Counted from the first letter of the stretch, positions 8,916 to 17,779 are shown. The stretch: 64,000 nucleotides of DNA from a bacterium (GCA_021108215.1 JAIORK010000055.1:62001-126000), one strand, 5' to 3'. Program-made: numbers and translations. The notes: a model not told the origin generated them from the sequence alone.

Positions 8916-9647
8916 TCAGGCTTTTCCCTTATTCTTTTTTCGAATAGAGCGCGTATGTTGACTAATGGTTTTCACAATTTCATCCGGATCATCCATAACC
9001 CGGAAAATAGACATCTCCTTGGTATGAATCATACCTTCTGCAATCATCGTCTTATGAAACCAGGCCACCATATCCTTCCAAAATTCAGAACCCACCAAAA
9101 TAACCGGAACCGGTTGGATCTTCTCGGTCTGGATCAGGGTGAGCACCTCAAAACATTCATCCAAAGTTCCCATCCCGCCGGGCATGATAATGACGGCGGA
9201 GGCATATTTGACAAACATGAGCTTGCGAACAAAAAAATACCTGAATCCAATCGGCAGATTCACATATGAATTGACCGATTGTTCTTCCGGCAGTGCGATA
9301 TTAAGCCCTACCGAGCGTCCCTTGGCCTGGCTGGCGCCTTTATTGGCAGCTTCCATCAAACCGGGACCGCCGCCGGTAATGATCGCATGCCCGACACGGG
9401 CCAGCTTGTTGGCAATGGTCTGTGCCAACTTATAGTATTTTGTCCCGGGAGGTGTCCGGGCGGAACCAAACATTGTGACTGCCGGTCCGATCGTAGACAG
9501 CATTTCAAATCCATCCACCAACTCGGACATAATCCGAAATACACGCCAGGCATCTTCTTTGAATATACTGGGAGATAAGGATGCATCCCGGCATGGTTTT
9601 TTTGGGGATTTGCGTTGACGTGCCCGCTTCCCGGCTGAAACACTCAT
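8916..9647 (-). CDS. LOG family protein (TIGR00730-type Rossmann fold)
   Basis: This 243-residue protein has the family motifs GGGPGLMEAANKG (residues 92-104) and PGGMGTLDE (156-164). They form the nucleotide-binding and catalytic site of cytokinin riboside monophosphate phosphoribohydrolases. In bacteria these proteins hydrolyse nucleoside monophosphates, and the physiological role is often unknown. The start overlaps the folD stop by four bases and follows AGAGGAG, so the two genes are co-transcribed. The basic N-terminal 30 residues are outside the conserved fold. Confidence 0.9.
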   Translation of the reverse strand: MSVSAGKRARQRKSPKKPCRDASLSPSIFKEDAWRVFRIMSELVDGFEMLSTIGPAVTMFGSARTPPGTKYYKLAQTIANKLARVGHAIITGGGPGLMEAANKGASQAKGRSVGLNIALPEEQSVNSYVNLPIGFRYFFVRKLMFVKYASAVIIMPGGMGTLDECFEVLTLIQTEKIQPVPVILVGSEFWKDMVAWFHKTMIAEGMIHTKEMSIFRVMDDPDEIVKTISQHTRSIRKKNKGKA

Positions 9648-10504
9648 TGCTTGCGCTCCTCTCTGAGTCGGGCCGCCTTGACCGTATTGGCCATCAACAT
9701 GGCAATCGTCATGACGCCCACACCACCGGGAACCGGCGTAATATACGCAGCCGCTTCACTGGCTTTTTTGTAATCCACATCACCGCACAAACCGCTCTCA
9801 TCCCGGTTAATGCCCACATCAATCACCACGGCCCCAGGCTTGATCCAGTCGCCGAGAATACAAAATTTTTTCCCTACTGCTGCAATCAGAATATCTGCAG
9901 ACCGGCATTCTGCTGCCAGATTTTGAGTCCGGGAATGACAAATTTCAACGGTAGCATGTGCTTGCATCAGCAGCATGGCAATGGGTTTGCCCACAATATT
10001 CGACCGTCCCACGACCACGGCTTTTTTACCCTGCAATGAAATCCCGGCTGCTTGCAGCATTTCCATGATCCCCAGCGGGGTGCAGGAAACCAAACGCGGG
10101 AACCCGGCAAACAGTTTCCCCATATTATAGGGATGGAACCCATCCACGTCTTTATCCGGATCAATCGCCTCAATAATTTTATTGGCATCAATCTCCTTGG
10201 GAAGCGGCAATTGGACCAAAATTCCGTCAATGTGATCATTGCCGTTCAAAGAATCGATCAAGTCCAAAAGCGTCTGTTCAGTCACCGTTGCTGGAAAATC
10301 ATGCGCAAATGAACGAATTCCCAGCACCTCACATTTTTTCCTTTTATGACGCACATAAACTTCCGAAGCAGGGTCTTCTCCCACCTTCACCACTGCCAAT
10401 CCCGGGAATCTCCCATATTTTTCCTGAAATAGTGTCAGTTGTGATGTCAAACGTGCATAAACCTGGTTGGCAATCGGTTTACCTTCTAATACAGTAGCTG
10501 CCAT
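9644..10504 (-). CDS. folD: Methylenetetrahydrofolate dehydrogenase/cyclohydrolase
   Basis: FolD interconverts 5,10-methylene-, methenyl- and 10-formyl-tetrahydrofolate with NADP. The catalytic stretch SEVYVRHKRKKCEVLGI (Tyr and Lys), DGILVQLPLP and PVPGGVGVMTIAML are all present. I use ATG 10504 (MAATVLEGKPI, 286 residues), which fits the family N-terminus; the open frame extends 20 residues upstream. The ribosome site GGAG is rather distant (11-12 bases). It feeds the one-carbon pool also used by the methyltransferase/MTHFR fusion at 41998-43860. Confidence 0.95.
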   Translation of the reverse strand: MAATVLEGKPIANQVYARLTSQLTLFQEKYGRFPGLAVVKVGEDPASEVYVRHKRKKCEVLGIRSFAHDFPATVTEQTLLDLIDSLNGNDHIDGILVQLPLPKEIDANKIIEAIDPDKDVDGFHPYNMGKLFAGFPRLVSCTPLGIMEMLQAAGISLQGKKAVVVGRSNIVGKPIAMLLMQAHATVEICHSRTQNLAAECRSADILIAAVGKKFCILGDWIKPGAVVIDVGINRDESGLCGDVDYKKASEAAAYITPVPGGVGVMTIAMLMANTVKAARLREERKQ

Positions 10505-10839
10505 GCTGTTTATCGCTCCACTTTTCTTATGAAATTGTCCTAAAATGATTTTCGAGTATACCACATTTTCCTGAAATCCTGCTGAATCTAAAGAAATATC
10601 CTTTCTTTATTTTTAACAAATTCCAAACAATTACTCCATTTTTTTTTAATAAAAACCCTTTTGTTTCAAAATGAATAATGCTAAAATAATTTTTAAAATA
10701 CAGAAAATAATCGATTTCACTATCTCAACCTGTCCTGAAAGGAGGCTGATAACAAAAAAAATCCCTGAGTGATGATGAATCATCGTTATGTATTGCCGGA
10801 TCTAAAGTTTCAACATCTTATAAAAACGGAGGGACAATT

Positions 10840-12441
10840 TTGAAAAAGTTTGCGATTCTTTCTTTGGTCGTGTGTTTTGGAATTGCTTTGGCAAGTTCCG
10901 CGCTAGCACTGCGCTGGCCTGACAATGCCAGCTATCGTGTCAGCACCATGGGTAACGCCGCACTCGGTATAGAAGACGAGACCACGGCACTCACTATTTT
11001 CAACCATCAAAACATCGCTGGTGTTGCATTCAACAAAAAAGAAAACCGTTCTGATTTTGGTCTGGGTTATGCTTCAACCAATTACACTGTTGATTATGAC
11101 TCCGGCGCAAAATACGAAAACTTAGGCACAGGTTTCGACCTCGTTCGTCCCGGTGCTGAATACCGCGGGATCACCTATTGGTTAAACGACAATGTCATTA
11201 TTCGCGCAGGCATTGAAGGTCTAATGCTAAACATGAAAGAAATTTCCACTGCATCAGACGGCACTTCCACTGAAGAAGTATTAGCTTTTTCCGGACTTGG
11301 CGGCGGTGCTTCCGCAACCTATAAACTGGATGGCGGTCTGGCGTTCGGCGCTGGTGTGACTTACATCGGTGCAGGCGGAAAACCGGATTCTTTAGACGGT
11401 GCCTACAATGTTTTTGGAACCACTTCCAAGTTTGAAATAGCGGCCTCGGTTTTAAGCTGGGGAGTCAACGCCGGTTATGAACTCATGCTGGAAAACGATA
11501 ATAAATTAACCTTTGGGCTCGGCGTCCATTCCGATGATGATTTACCGGATTTCGTCAGTAGTGAAGGCGATTATAATGTAACCCAAACGATGGAAGGCGA
11601 AATCCCGACCAGCCCGACAACCACTATAGCGATGTCCATCGAAGAAGCAACCACCCAATCACCGCTTTTCATCTCCGGTGAGGCTATCTTTAATATGGGC
11701 AGCATGCTGGAAGCCGGTCTGCTGTTTGATTATGGTATGAAGTCCATCAATGAGAAAATAACAACGACCACTGACGGTACCGCCGTTGAAACAGACTATA
11801 AAACCAACGACATCACCGAACTGGTCATTGCACCGGTCGTGCAAGCCAATATTCCGGTAGGTGACGGAATGGCGATTCTACCCGGCGTCCAGTTCTCCAC
11901 TGCCGGCAGCAGCAATACTGATGATTTTAGTCTTGATTACACCACTACAGACGACGATAACGACACCTATAAATCCAGTGAGACCGTTGTTGCCAACAAC
12001 CTGATTGGTATTGGCTGCGGTTTCCAGGCCATGGAAAAACAGCTTCAAGTCGCGGTTCAATATGAAACGGGCAGCTGGACATCTGACTACACCCCTTATG
12101 CGGCTGACGGAACTGCCGGAACTGTTATCGACTCCGAAGGATCTGTCAGCAACATTAAAGCGGGTGCTGAATTCTGGGTCATCCCGATGCTGGCGCTGCG
12201 CGCCGGTTATCAACTCCTGGCCAGCACCACCAAAGACGGCACGGTTGACTCCGATGGAAATATTGTTGATGATATCTCCAACACCAACCGTATCACTTTG
12301 GGTGCCGGCTTGTCTTTGCCGCAAGGTATGCTCTTTGATTTGTTGGTGGAGCTTGATACCAACACCAGCGATCCTGTCAGCGATCCGGAACCATCTAATA
12401 CAGCCATGAATATTTTATTGGGCGTCAAACTTCCTATCTAA
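10840..12441 (+). CDS. Outer-membrane beta-barrel protein (OmpP1/PorV-like)
   Basis: This 533-residue protein starts with TTG at 10840, with GGAGG 7 bases upstream. A signal peptide (MKKFAILSLVVCFGIALASS, cleaved after ALA) is followed by RWPDNASYRVSTMGNAALGI and then many alternating-hydrophobicity strands with acidic, Asp/Thr-rich loops, typical of an outer-membrane barrel. The N-terminal Gly-Asn-Ala pattern resembles FadL/OmpP1 and PorV families. The substrate is unknown. It is a single-gene unit with its own leader and a strong terminator. Family placement is inferred from overall pattern, not a decisive motif. Confidence 0.75.
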   Translation: MKKFAILSLVVCFGIALASSALALRWPDNASYRVSTMGNAALGIEDETTALTIFNHQNIAGVAFNKKENRSDFGLGYASTNYTVDYDSGAKYENLGTGFDLVRPGAEYRGITYWLNDNVIIRAGIEGLMLNMKEISTASDGTSTEEVLAFSGLGGGASATYKLDGGLAFGAGVTYIGAGGKPDSLDGAYNVFGTTSKFEIAASVLSWGVNAGYELMLENDNKLTFGLGVHSDDDLPDFVSSEGDYNVTQTMEGEIPTSPTTTIAMSIEEATTQSPLFISGEAIFNMGSMLEAGLLFDYGMKSINEKITTTTDGTAVETDYKTNDITELVIAPVVQANIPVGDGMAILPGVQFSTAGSSNTDDFSLDYTTTDDDNDTYKSSETVVANNLIGIGCGFQAMEKQLQVAVQYETGSWTSDYTPYAADGTAGTVIDSEGSVSNIKAGAEFWVIPMLALRAGYQLLASTTKDGTVDSDGNIVDDISNTNRITLGAGLSLPQGMLFDLLVELDTNTSDPVSDPEPSNTAMNILLGVKLPI

Positions 12442-12456
12442 TTGGGAATACAAACT

Positions 12457-12494
12457 AAAAAGGCAGGGAGCCGACGGCTCCCTGCCTTTTTTTT
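12457..12494 (+). terminator. Rho-independent terminator of the barrel-protein gene
   Basis: AAAAAGGCAGGGAGCCGACG and its complement CGGCTCCCTGCCTTTTTTTT form an 11-base stem with a very short loop, followed by eight T. It sits 16 bases after the stop codon at 12441. A-rich sequence on the left side could make it work on both strands. Confidence 0.92.
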
Positions 12495-12514
12495 ATTCTG
12501 CAAATAAATCAAAT

Positions 12515-12544
12515 TGTAGGGAATGGTCGCGACCATTCCCTACA
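12515..12544. repeat. Perfect 30-bp palindrome at the PilZ gene end
   Basis: TGTAGGGAATGGTCGCGACC continues as its own exact complement to ACA at 12544. It overlaps the stop codon of the minus-strand PilZ gene and lies just beyond the terminator at 12457-12494. It may be a convergent terminator hairpin or a dispersed palindrome like that at 3641-3665. Confidence 0.85.
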
Positions 12545-12884
12545 TCTGAAAACCCAAAGTCATCAAATATTCCATAATCACTTCGCGCTGATCACTGGAC
12601 AGGTCCATAAACTCAATCCCGGCATGGGACCAGGCCTTCTTGAAATCAACCCAGCAGACCTTGCCTTCCAAATTAACTGACTTGCGGGTGTTGGGCAGGG
12701 TAAAACTCAATTGCAGCAAATCATGCTTTTTTAATTTCACATTAGTTTCAAGCAACAACCCGTCCGGTGTGATGTTTTTTACAATTCCTTGACATTCACT
12801 GCCGGTTTCGGTGGCGGGCAGGCAGATATTTTCCAAAAGAAAAAAAACCGGCACACGGGGTATGCGTCTGCGATCATCCATCAC
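12540..12884 (-). CDS. PilZ domain protein (c-di-GMP effector)
   Basis: This 114-residue single-domain PilZ protein has the N-terminal RRRIPR box (residues 5-10) and the NITPDGLLLE motif near residues 37-46, the two c-di-GMP contacts of PilZ. The later CWVDFKKAWSHAGIEF forms the last strands. It overlaps the upstream receiver gene by four bases (12881-12884), so the two are co-translated and probably act together. Targets cannot be read from sequence. Confidence 0.88.
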   Translation of the reverse strand: MMDDRRRIPRVPVFFLLENICLPATETGSECQGIVKNITPDGLLLETNVKLKKHDLLQLSFTLPNTRKSVNLEGKVCWVDFKKAWSHAGIEFMDLSSDQREVIMEYLMTLGFQM

Positions 12885-13336
12885 GACTCCTTTTTCTGAC
12901 GGCCCGAGCCGTCTTCGGGACGCTGCCAGGCATTAAAAATGTGTTTAAGTAAATCTTCCGGTGCAAAGGGCTTGAGCAGATAATCATGCGCCCCGGCTGC
13001 CAAGCCTTTTTCAATATCCTGCTGCCGCCCTTTATCCGCGACAACAATCAGGGTCGCGTACTTCCCGGAAAAACATTCATAACAACGACGGATGAAATGA
13101 CAGCCATCAAACCGGACGGCAGTTGCCTCAGCAAAAATCATATCCACATGCTCAGCGGTGTTTTCAAGATATGCCAATGCCGCTTGGGCATCTTCAAATT
13201 GCCGGACATCCAAGCCATCGGTGATTTGCTTTTGCTCTTGCGCCAAACTTTTAGCTTTGGCATAAAAACAAACCCACAAAGATTTTTTCAGTAATCCGGC
13301 CAATTCAAAATCATCATTCAAAATGATGATATGCAT
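12881..13336 (-). CDS. Atypical response-regulator receiver protein with Glu at phosphosite
   Basis: This 151-residue stand-alone receiver keeps the acidic pair Asp8-Asp9 (ILNDDF) and Lys122 (YLLKPF). However, the phosphoacceptor strand reads DMIFAE, with Glu70 where Asp is normal, and the Thr/Ser switch strand reads LIVVAD. An insert (about residues 25-42) lengthens the alpha1-beta2 region. Glu can mimic phospho-Asp, so this is probably a constitutive or phosphorylation-independent receiver. It is coupled by a 4-base overlap to a PilZ gene. No output domain is present. Confidence 0.82.
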   Translation of the reverse strand: MHIIILNDDFELAGLLKKSLWVCFYAKAKSLAQEQKQITDGLDVRQFEDAQAALAYLENTAEHVDMIFAEATAVRFDGCHFIRRCYECFSGKYATLIVVADKGRQQDIEKGLAAGAHDYLLKPFAPEDLLKHIFNAWQRPEDGSGRQKKES

Positions 13337-13394
13337 ATTCTGAATCTCCTGTCACACGATACTGGCAGCATGCCTGCGTTTTGAGCACACTGCG

Positions 13395-13646
13395 TTACGA
13401 AGACTGTTCCGTATCATCTGCCACCGGTTTTTCTTCTTTGGGCTTCCTGGGTCTGACAACCATCCACATCACCAGCACACTCACCGGACCAAAAACAAGC
13501 CCGATAATTCCCCAAACCAGCATACTCCGCTTGCGTATATCCGCCAATGCAACATTGATGACCGCTGACAGCACCCAAATTCCAAAAATAATGGACCAAA
13601 AACGTGCCGCCGCATCTACCGTACCAAAAAAAGGAATGGGTTCCAC
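13395..13646 (-). CDS. Small membrane protein, two transmembrane helices
   Basis: I do not recognise the family. About 83 residues, with hydrophobic helices at FWSIIFGIWVLSAVINVAL and MLVWGIIGLVFGPVSVLVMW, and a charged tail rich in Lys, Glu and Asp. I prefer a GTG start at 13646 with GAGGTG 6 bases upstream; a TTG at 13673 is the longer alternative. It lies between the receiver/PilZ pair and the secreted Cys-repeat protein on the same strand. Confidence 0.6.
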   Translation of the reverse strand: MEPIPFFGTVDAAARFWSIIFGIWVLSAVINVALADIRKRSMLVWGIIGLVFGPVSVLVMWMVVRPRKPKEEKPVADDTEQSS

Positions 13647-13701
13647 TCTATTCACCTCATCAGATTGAATCAATATTTATTTCACAAACAAACATGAATG
13701 T

Positions 13702-14256
13702 TTATTCTTCTTCTACCTCTACGTCAGCTTCCGGAAGCGCTTCTTCCCCGGAATCGTCTATACCGTCATCCTCTTCAATGGGCACAAGGGTGCGAATAAA
13801 CATCACTGGTGGATTACACTCTTTGCAGGGAGCGTACCCCTGCTCGCTGGCATCCTTGGCGGTTTGAAACCGAATACGGTTCTTTTTCGGCAAGGCCTTC
13901 GCCAAGTCGCACCATTGATGATGATATCGCTTATTTTTTCTATCACCAATATAGATTGTTTCCCTTGCAACCGGCAGCGATAATTTTTTAATTGCCTTAA
14001 TCTTCAGGGATGGCTGACGTGCCGGTGGAATACATTTTTGGCAGGGAAAATATCCTTTGGCCTCCGCTTCCGCTTCTGAATCAATTTTCCGTATATTCCG
14101 TTCTTTAATCTTTTTCACCAAAGAACAATCCGGCCGATGAAAAATTTTTTCCAAATTATCGGCAATGACCTTTGCCTGACCAACACCGGGTATAAGGAAA
14201 ACCATCAAGACCACAGACAAAAAAAACAATTGAATCAATTGCTTCAATTTCTTCAT
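13702..14256 (-). CDS. Secreted protein with two Ada-like Cys repeats
   Basis: This 184-residue protein has a signal peptide (hydrophobic residues 8-28, cleaved near GQA). Two similar units follow: FHRPDCSLVKKI ... GYFPCQKC (about 39-75) and YHHQWCDLAKAL ... GYAPCKEC (about 110-147). Each has a His-x2-Cys start and a GYxPCxxC end, the arrangement of the zinc-binding N-domain of Ada and of small secreted domains seen after nucleases. Zn binding is likely. The tail is strongly acidic. No enzyme domain is present. Function is unknown. Confidence 0.7.
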   Translation of the reverse strand: MKKLKQLIQLFFLSVVLMVFLIPGVGQAKVIADNLEKIFHRPDCSLVKKIKERNIRKIDSEAEAEAKGYFPCQKCIPPARQPSLKIKAIKKLSLPVARETIYIGDRKNKRYHHQWCDLAKALPKKNRIRFQTAKDASEQGYAPCKECNPPVMFIRTLVPIEEDDGIDDSGEEALPEADVEVEEE

Positions 14257-14416
14257 GGGACTCCATTTCTTTCCTTGGCAGCGTCCTACTGACCTGCCTG
14301 TTTAGTGGGCGACCAACGGAAATCCTATACTCCCACCATCTTTCCAGTCGGGACGGCATCCCTCCCCAAACAATACCGGGGTGGTATACCACCGCACGAT
14401 ACAATCACATTTTAAC

Positions 14417-14764
14417 TTAATAGCTCATGGCATTTTCAACAAACGCATGCAATCGTTCCCTGTCTTCGACATCAATGCGATTAAAAATAATTCCATGCGC
14501 AAAAACATTTTCTCCATTTTCATTCACCGGGCGGGACCAAAGAATATCCGCTCTCACATGCGTTGGTTCCGTAAACTTGGGAAGCGCAATATCAAATTCC
14601 ATGGTGGTGGCAACCGGAATTTCCGCCTCACTAATCAGCGAAGCACCTTCTTCGCTAAGATTGTTGATATACGTACCGGGCAATGCCTGGATGCCGGGAA
14701 ATAGAATCGCTACCGGAATTTCCACCTCGACGCGAGCATACTTTCTATAATTCATAACACCCAT
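14417..14764 (-). CDS. PilZ domain protein
   Basis: This 115-residue protein starts MGVMNYRKYARVEVEIPVAI, matching the PilZ RxxxR box, followed by INNLSEEGASLISE (the NxSxxG motif) and the closing strand HGIIFNRIDVEDRERL. It is a second stand-alone c-di-GMP effector within 2.5 kb of the first; the two are not close copies. A 160-base gap with GC-rich hairpin potential separates it from the secreted Cys-repeat gene downstream. Confidence 0.87.
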   Translation of the reverse strand: MGVMNYRKYARVEVEIPVAILFPGIQALPGTYINNLSEEGASLISEAEIPVATTMEFDIALPKFTEPTHVRADILWSRPVNENGENVFAHGIIFNRIDVEDRERLHAFVENAMSY

Positions 14765-14914
14765 TGCCTGCCCCCTTCTCCCTACCGTCTAAAACAGCGT
14801 CCCAGTATTCACCTGATGTTACTATCTATTTTATCACCCTAAAATGAACAATTCAAACCGAATCAAATCCAAGACACAGATTTTTTCCGGTCTTGGCTGC
14901 TTGAGTTTAACCTA

Positions 14915-15904
14915 TTAAACCCGCATCAGGCAGGAACCCCATGTAAATCCGCCGCCAAAAGACACCAAAAGGCAGAGATTTCCCGGTTTTAGCCGACCTT
15001 CACTGAAAGCCTCACTCAATGCAACCGCAGTGGTGGCAGCGGAGGTATTTCCGTATTTTTCAATATTTAAAAAAACTTTTTCCATGGGCAGCTGAGAAAG
15101 GCGTGCCGCTGCCTGAATAATCCGCATATTGGCCTGATGTGGAATCAATAAATCCACAGCATCAATCCCTATTCCGGCTTTTTCCAGAGCTTGTTTGTTG
15201 GCATTGGCCATGGCACGGCCGGCAAATTTAAACACCTCATTACCCTTCATTTTAATATAATGTAAGCGTTGATCAATGGTCTCGTGGGAGGCGGGAAACC
15301 TTGACCCCCCACCCGGCATCTCCAGCAGCTGCGCTTTGCTGCCATCCGCGCCTAGATAGGAAGCCAAAATCCCCCGGTCACCTTCAACCGGCTGCAAAAT
15401 TGCAGCACCGGCGGCATCCCCGAATAAAATTGCCGTATTTCTGTCTTCCCAGTCTGTAATCCGGGTCAATGTTTCCGCTGCCACCACCAGCACCGTACGG
15501 TACATCCCGGACGCTATATAGGATCGTGCCAGCTCCAACCCATAAATAAACCCGGTACATGCGGCCTCAATATCAAAACAAGCCGCCCGGGTGGCACCGA
15601 CATGCCGCTGTATAAAACAAGCTGTTGCAGGCCAAGGAAGATCCGGCGTAATGGTTGCGGTAATAATAAGGTCCAAATCCGTTGCTTTCAACCCGGCGTT
15701 CTCCAACGCACGTTGTGCTGCCAATGCTCCCATCGTAGATGTGGTTTCCTCTTTGGCCGCGATCCGGCGTTCTTTAATCCCGACGCGGGTTGTAATCCAC
15801 TCATCCGATGTTTCCACTATTTTTTCCAAATCGACATTGGTCAATATTTTTTCAGGAACGTATCTACCGGTTCCCACAACTCCTGCTGAAATAATATCTG
15901 CCAC
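14915..15904 (-). CDS. fabH: 3-oxoacyl-ACP synthase III
   Basis: FabH condenses acetyl-CoA (or another acyl-CoA primer) with malonyl-ACP to start fatty-acid synthesis. Length 329 residues is normal. The Cys-His-Asn triad is present: Cys116 in DIEAACTGFIYG, His256 in IPHQANMRII and Asn286 in EKYGNTSAAT. The GGGSRFP and C-terminal SFGGGFTWGS motifs also fit. It stands alone here rather than in a plsX-fabHDG cluster. Confidence 0.96.
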   Translation of the reverse strand: MADIISAGVVGTGRYVPEKILTNVDLEKIVETSDEWITTRVGIKERRIAAKEETTSTMGALAAQRALENAGLKATDLDLIITATITPDLPWPATACFIQRHVGATRAACFDIEAACTGFIYGLELARSYIASGMYRTVLVVAAETLTRITDWEDRNTAILFGDAAGAAILQPVEGDRGILASYLGADGSKAQLLEMPGGGSRFPASHETIDQRLHYIKMKGNEVFKFAGRAMANANKQALEKAGIGIDAVDLLIPHQANMRIIQAAARLSQLPMEKVFLNIEKYGNTSAATTAVALSEAFSEGRLKPGNLCLLVSFGGGFTWGSCLMRV

Positions 15905-15924
15905 GTTTCTACTCCTTCTATAGA

Positions 15925-15950
15925 TAAAAATCCACGGGCTTACCCGGCGA
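15925..15950. repeat. GC-rich palindromic repeat, truncated copy 3
   Basis: AGATAAAAATCCACGGGCTT followed by ACCCGG matches the start of the copy at 8733-8797. Its last 11 bases lie inside the end of the DUF4416 gene, and on the minus strand they supply the stop codon (CCGGGTAA). The repeat has therefore trimmed or fixed the C-terminus of that gene. Confidence 0.65.
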
Positions 15951-16464
15951 TCTCCTCCAAATAGGTTCTGTATGCCTGATCGAAAAAATCAGCTGCCTGG
16001 GCATAATCAGGATAAGACCAGTCCCAGGTTTGAAAACACCCCTTTCTAATCCGGAGGGTCACTTCAGCATAAATCCCATTCCGCAAGTACACACGATGCT
16101 CAAAATCCTTGGTGCTGGCCAAAACCAACTTCCCCGGGGCTAAATATCCCGGATCAATATTCACCCTTCGCCCCTGGGCCGTATTCAATCCCAGACGCTG
16201 CTCTAACCCGTTCGCCTGATGTTTCCATTCCACCAAATTTTCTGCAGATTGCAAATCAGCAAAAACCAGAAACTGCCTATATAACTGGGACCCCATTTCC
16301 TTCTGATAATACCGGGTATGTTCAAACAAATAACTTTCGGAAGCAAACTGAATATTCCCAAAAGACGCCTCTAAAAGCGCAGATGCCTGCCCAAGGAGCT
16401 CCTGATTTTCCGCCAACAACCCGGCCAATGGTTTAACTTTTGGAATCCGCTGTGTTTCACCCAT
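15940..16464 (-). CDS. DUF4416 family protein
   Basis: This 174-residue soluble protein belongs to an uncharacterised family common in uncultured and thermophilic bacteria. Recognisable segments are TRYYQKEMGSQLYRQF, RRVNIDPGYLAPGKLVLAST, KDFEHRVYLRNGIYAEVTLR and the Trp-rich CFQTWDWSYPDY. I place the start at ATG 16464 (MGETQRIPKVKPL); the longer frame adds a hydrophobic, poorly supported leader. The ribosome site is weak. The stop lies inside a dispersed repeat. Function is unknown. Confidence 0.85.
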   Translation of the reverse strand: MGETQRIPKVKPLAGLLAENQELLGQASALLEASFGNIQFASESYLFEHTRYYQKEMGSQLYRQFLVFADLQSAENLVEWKHQANGLEQRLGLNTAQGRRVNIDPGYLAPGKLVLASTKDFEHRVYLRNGIYAEVTLRIRKGCFQTWDWSYPDYAQAADFFDQAYRTYLEEIAG

Positions 16465-16627
16465 AATACTTTCACTATTTTTTTTTGAAAAAACAGAAAA
16501 GATAGTATAACAAAGCACAAAAAAGCGTCAATGGTAAATTCCATCGATAGGCTTGAAACACATGGTATTAAATCATTCATCTCATCTCCACACGTAACAC
16601 CCAGTGTATTCACGTTGACACGCTAAA

Positions 16628-17779
16628 TTACGAGAACCGTTTCGGTGCCTCTTGAATGACGGTTTCCAGTGGCATGACGCTGACTTGTTTATGAATCTTA
16701 TATCTTTGTTTTCCTGGATAAATAACCGTAATATGCTTCAACTCAAGCTCCTGTAGCGCATTTCTCATTGACGGGGTTAGGGTGGGTGCATCCATGTGTT
16801 TGCATTCTATGCCATAGCGGTTATTACCTTTAATAAACACCAAATCAATTTCCGCACCATTATGTGTCGCCCAAAAATAGGCCTCTCCCGGCTCCAGTAT
16901 ACCGATGACTTCCTCCAGCACATATCCTTCCCAGGATGCTCCGCAACGGGGATGATTAAAAATTTCCGATTCATTTTTTAAGCCAAGCAACGTATGCAGC
17001 AATCCGGAGTCACGGATATATATTTTAGGCGATTTAACCTGGCGTTTTTTGATATTCACCTGCCAGGGCTGTAATTGCCGGACCATCAGTACTCCGGTTA
17101 AAATATCCAGATAGCGACGGATCGTCGGTTCGCTGACCCCCAAAGAACCAGCCGGTCCTGCCGCATTCCATATCTGCCCATGTTGATGGGCCAACATTGT
17201 CCAAAAACGGCGCAAGGCAACCGCCGGAATATTTATCCCCTGTTGGTAAAGATCACGTTCCAGGAACATCTGAATAAAATTTTTACGCCAATAATAACTA
17301 TCGATTTTTTTTTTAGGCGTATAGGACAAAGGAAAACCGCCCCGATGCCATAGCCGGGAGACTTGGCTTATTCCCACCTCAGAAATCCCAAATCCCTTTA
17401 TTGAAATAATTTCCAGGCGGCCTGCCAGCGATTCGGAGGACTGGCGCAACAAATCAGGAGATGCACTTCCCAAAATAAGAAATTTTGCCGGCAGCGGTTT
17501 GCGATCCAAAAGAACCCGCAACACCGGGAATAACTCCGGCCGTCGTTGCACCTCATCGATCACCACAATGCCGCGCAATTGACCCAACGCCGTTTTGGGT
17601 TCGTTCAAACGCGCCAAGCTCTCCGGATCTTCAAGATCAAAGTAGTTGTGCGAATCACTTTTGACCAATTCGCATGCCAATGTGGTCTTGCCACACTGTC
17701 TTGGACCCAGCAGCGCAACCGCCCGGCTCCTTTTCAAAGCCGCTTTGATTGTTTTCAAATAACCGATTCGTGGAATCAT
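16628..17779 (-). CDS. AAA-type ATPase with DUF4143 C-terminal domain
   Basis: This 383-residue protein has Walker A GPRQCGKTT (25-33), Walker B IVVIDE (71-76), and the sensor-like ILGSASPDLL. The C-terminal half (from about 190) has the DUF4143 pattern: helical DNA-binding-like SEPTIRRYLDILTG and then a restriction-endonuclease-like core WATHNGAEIDLVFI with Asp and Lys. These ATPases are widespread, often mobile, and of uncertain role. It lies next to the RAYT element, at the start of the accessory region. Confidence 0.88.
   Translation of the reverse strand: MIPRIGYLKTIKAALKRSRAVALLGPRQCGKTTLACELVKSDSHNYFDLEDPESLARLNEPKTALGQLRGIVVIDEVQRRPELFPVLRVLLDRKPLPAKFLILGSASPDLLRQSSESLAGRLEIISIKGFGISEVGISQVSRLWHRGGFPLSYTPKKKIDSYYWRKNFIQMFLERDLYQQGINIPAVALRRFWTMLAHQHGQIWNAAGPAGSLGVSEPTIRRYLDILTGVLMVRQLQPWQVNIKKRQVKSPKIYIRDSGLLHTLLGLKNESEIFNHPRCGASWEGYVLEEVIGILEPGEAYFWATHNGAEIDLVFIKGNNRYGIECKHMDAPTLTPSMRNALQELELKHITVIYPGKQRYKIHKQVSVMPLETVIQEAPKRFS

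Noticed and set aside
10802-10830. TAAAGTTT, like a sigma-28 -35 box, before the barrel-protein gene
   Set aside because: No GCCGATAA-like -10 box follows at 11 bases, and the position overlaps the region needed for the ribosome site.
14257-14416. c-di-GMP riboswitch in the leader between the second PilZ gene and the secreted Cys-repeat gene
   Set aside because: The segment has hairpin potential, but the conserved GEMM core and tetraloop receptor were not recognised.
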